A stretch of 6,880 bases of DNA from UBA11540 sp003445125. GTDB taxonomy: Bacteria; Bacillota; Clostridia; Oscillospirales; Ruminococcaceae. The first letter of the stretch is position 1, and each line of letters opens with the position of its first letter. A model generated the notes under the pieces. That model was not told the DNA's origin, made no database searches, and saw only the letters and a program-made list of their open reading frames with translations. Shown piece after piece: positions 5,867-6,880 of this stretch. A program made the translations under genes and the position numbers. The stretch lies in assembly GCA_937899435.1 (NCBI GenBank), contig CALBQG010000062.1:1-6880 (forward strand), in the 5' to 3' direction.

Positions 5867-6166
5867 TCAGTTACCTTTCAACTCTCCGTTTTTCAGTCCG
5901 TTCTTCAGCCCGTTTTTGAGTCCGTCCTTGCATCCGGATTTTGCACCGCCGACAAGCCCGTTCTTAAGCCCTTGCTTTGTGCCGTCCTTCATACCACCCT
6001 TGAGTCCCTCTTTCAAACCGTTTTTAAGACCCTCTTCAAGTACGGTAACGGTTTCGGATTTTGCTGTGCCGATTTCTGTATTTTCCGCGGCAAATGTGCC
6101 GAGCGAAATTGCAGAGCATACGCAAAGGACCGCAAGAGTCGTTCCTATGATTTTTGTGAATTTCAT
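5867..6166 (-). CDS. Small secreted protein of tandem GxKx tetrapeptides
   Basis: A 99-residue protein with a clear signal peptide (KFTK, then a hydrophobic core from I6 to about L22, probable cleavage after TFA or FAA at 24-27) and a short linker (28-45). After that a glycine falls at exactly every fourth residue from G46 to G98 (14 glycines). Lysine occupies the position two after glycine in 11 of 13 units, and leucine is most common one after it (GLKN, GLKE, GMKD, GTKQ). Unit breaks are GLVG (70-73) and GELK (94-97). Two cysteines lie in the signal peptide; C79 is the only one in the mature part. No lipobox. The start is supported by GAGG (complement 6175-6178) 8 nt ahead. I do not recognise a family. 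GxxxG periodicity recalls the deca-GX3 repeats of Yae1/Lto1 and FliH, a formal resemblance only. It lies between the esterase and the FGE-like gene on the same strand. Composition and signal peptide suggest a basic, exported, helix-packing or surface-binding peptide, but function is unknown. Confidence 0.8.
   Translation of the reverse strand: MKFTKIIGTTLAVLCVCSAISLGTFAAENTEIGTAKSETVTVLEEGLKNGLKEGLKGGMKDGTKQGLKNGLVGGAKSGCKDGLKNGLKNGLKNGELKGN
5870..6031 (-). repeat. Degenerate 12-bp coding tandem repeat (GxKx units)
   Basis: The 162 bp encode 13.5 consecutive tetrapeptides starting with glycine. At DNA level the units are related but diverged (gga/ggc/ggg glycine codons, ctg/ctc/ctt leucine codons). 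The repeat is therefore kept at protein level and is not a recent DNA expansion, except possibly the three GLKN copies at residues 82-93. Confidence 0.85.
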
Positions 6167-6199
6167 GGTAAATACCTCGTTTCTTAAATTTTATTATGA

Positions 6200-6229
6200 A
6201 AGAAACAGCAGCGCGCTTTGCTTTTTCTT
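6200..6229 (-). promoter_or_regulatory. Intergenic hairpin between esterase and repeat-protein genes
   Basis: AAGAAACAGCA (6200-6210) pairs with TGCTTTTTCTT (6219-6229) with one mismatch across an 8-base GC-rich loop. On the minus strand the 3' arm ends in TTTCTTT, so it could be a weak terminator or an mRNA-stabilising element. No convincing promoter is visible in the 73-nt gap (a TTGATA at complement 6229-6234 lacks a matching -10), so read-through from the esterase gene is likely. Confidence 0.35.
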
Positions 6230-6239
6230 ATCAACGGAT

Positions 6240-6880
6240 TTAGTTAGCTTTATTTGTAAGCCAGTTTATTAGATCAATATTTTTATCAAGGTAAGTCAGC
6301 GACGGTACAGTAAAGTGGTCTGCGTCACCGAAGACTGTGATTTTGGCGTTTCCTCCGGCTTCCTTCAGTGCCGCAATAAAATCCATGGAGGAATCGGGTG
6401 GCACTATGGTATCGGCGGAGCCGACGAACGTCCATACGGGGATATTTTTCAGCTTTTCGATATATTCAGGTCGCACCCGCATGCTTCCCGAAAGCGGAGC
6501 AATCCTTGCAAACAATGTGGGATACGAAAGCGCGAGATTCCATGTCCCGGTGCCGCCCATGCTGTGACCGGTGAGCGATATATTCTCTTTATCAATATCA
6601 AAATTCGATACTGTTTCCTGTATCAACTCGTATACCGCCGAGGCTCCGTTTGCCCAGCCTTTCTGCGAGGACGGAAGCTGCGGTATGATGACGTAAGCCC
6701 GTACATCACCGAGCTGACCGTCACGCAGATATTTCGGGAATCCTTCCACCGCTGTAATCAGTTGAAGGTCATCGCCCTTGCCGCTTCCGCCGTGCAGATA
6801 GACGATAAGCGGCATGTTTTCTGTTGGATCGGACGGTGTGTAGAGCCAATATTTCAGTTCACCGAGCGAATTTGTTTTGA
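6240..6880 (-). CDS. Alpha/beta-hydrolase fold esterase (5' end outside window)
   Basis: The minus-strand frame is open to the window edge; codons before the first methionine (complement 6813-6815) read NSLGELKYWLYTPSDPTEN, a normal lead-in to the first core strand of such enzymes, so that methionine is not the start. Counting from it, YLHGGSGKG (6-14) is the oxyanion-hole region, GHSMGG (83-88) is the nucleophile elbow with S85, GSADTIVP (132-139) carries the likely acid D135, and DADHFTVP (164-171) carries the catalytic H167. A complete Ser-Asp-His triad is thus visible. It belongs to the dienelactone hydrolase/phospholipase-carboxylesterase/prolyl-oligopeptidase-like group, which includes acetyl-xylan and feruloyl esterases. 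Substrate and export cannot be judged without the N-terminus. It is the first visible gene of the minus-strand group, 73 nt before the repeat-protein gene. Confidence 0.85.
   Translation of the reverse strand, partial: KTNSLGELKYWLYTPSDPTENMPLIVYLHGGSGKGDDLQLITAVEGFPKYLRDGQLGDVRAYVIIPQLPSSQKGWANGASAVYELIQETVSNFDIDKENISLTGHSMGGTGTWNLALSYPTLFARIAPLSGSMRVRPEYIEKLKNIPVWTFVGSADTIVPPDSSMDFIAALKEAGGNAKITVFGDADHFTVPSLTYLDKNIDLINWLTNKAN

Noticed and set aside
5870..6031. Short regular repeats as a possible CRISPR array or microsatellite
   Set aside because: The units are 12 bp, contiguous, without spacers, diverged at wobble positions, and lie in frame in a protein with signal peptide and ribosome site.

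Overview
The window looks like chromosomal DNA from an anaerobic, low-oxygen-adapted Firmicute, most likely a Clostridia/Oscillospirales-type gut bacterium. This is inferred from strong AGGAGG-type ribosome sites, TTGACA/TATAAT promoters, U-tailed intrinsic terminators, tRNA genes with encoded CCA, and a PerR-like regulator coupled to a reverse rubrerythrin. Base composition is moderate and the species cannot be named from the sequence.

Layout. Positions 1-863 (+) hold the C-terminal part of a protein resembling six-hairpin (alpha/alpha-barrel) glycosidases; its start lies outside the window. It converges on an M18 aminopeptidase (908-2194, -) across a bidirectional terminator. Upstream of the aminopeptidase, and overlapping it by an ATGA junction, is a maltose/galactoside O-acetyltransferase gene (2191-2802, -) broken by one in-frame TAA at codon 49. 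A divergent promoter region (about 2803-2942) then leads into a two-gene oxidative-stress operon on the + strand: a PerR-like Fur-family repressor (2943-3323) and, overlapping it by 4 bp, a reverse rubrerythrin (3320-3862). A nearly perfect palindrome lies just after the -10 region, as expected for autoregulation.

After the rubrerythrin terminator comes a strong extended -10 promoter and two leucine tRNA genes (anticodons CAG and TAG), each followed by its own terminator-like hairpin. The second tRNA has no visible promoter of its own.

The right third is a minus-strand gene group that continues out of the window: an alpha/beta-hydrolase esterase (6240 to the edge), a small secreted protein made almost entirely of GxKx tetrapeptides (5867-6166), and a secreted protein with an FGE/SUMF1-like fold and a C-terminal beta-rich domain (4486-5835). 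At least the last two are exported. The FGE-like domain has kept only one of the two active-site cysteines of true formylglycine-generating enzymes. This group, and above all the strictly periodic 99-residue repeat protein, is the least familiar content in the window and the best candidate for something undescribed.
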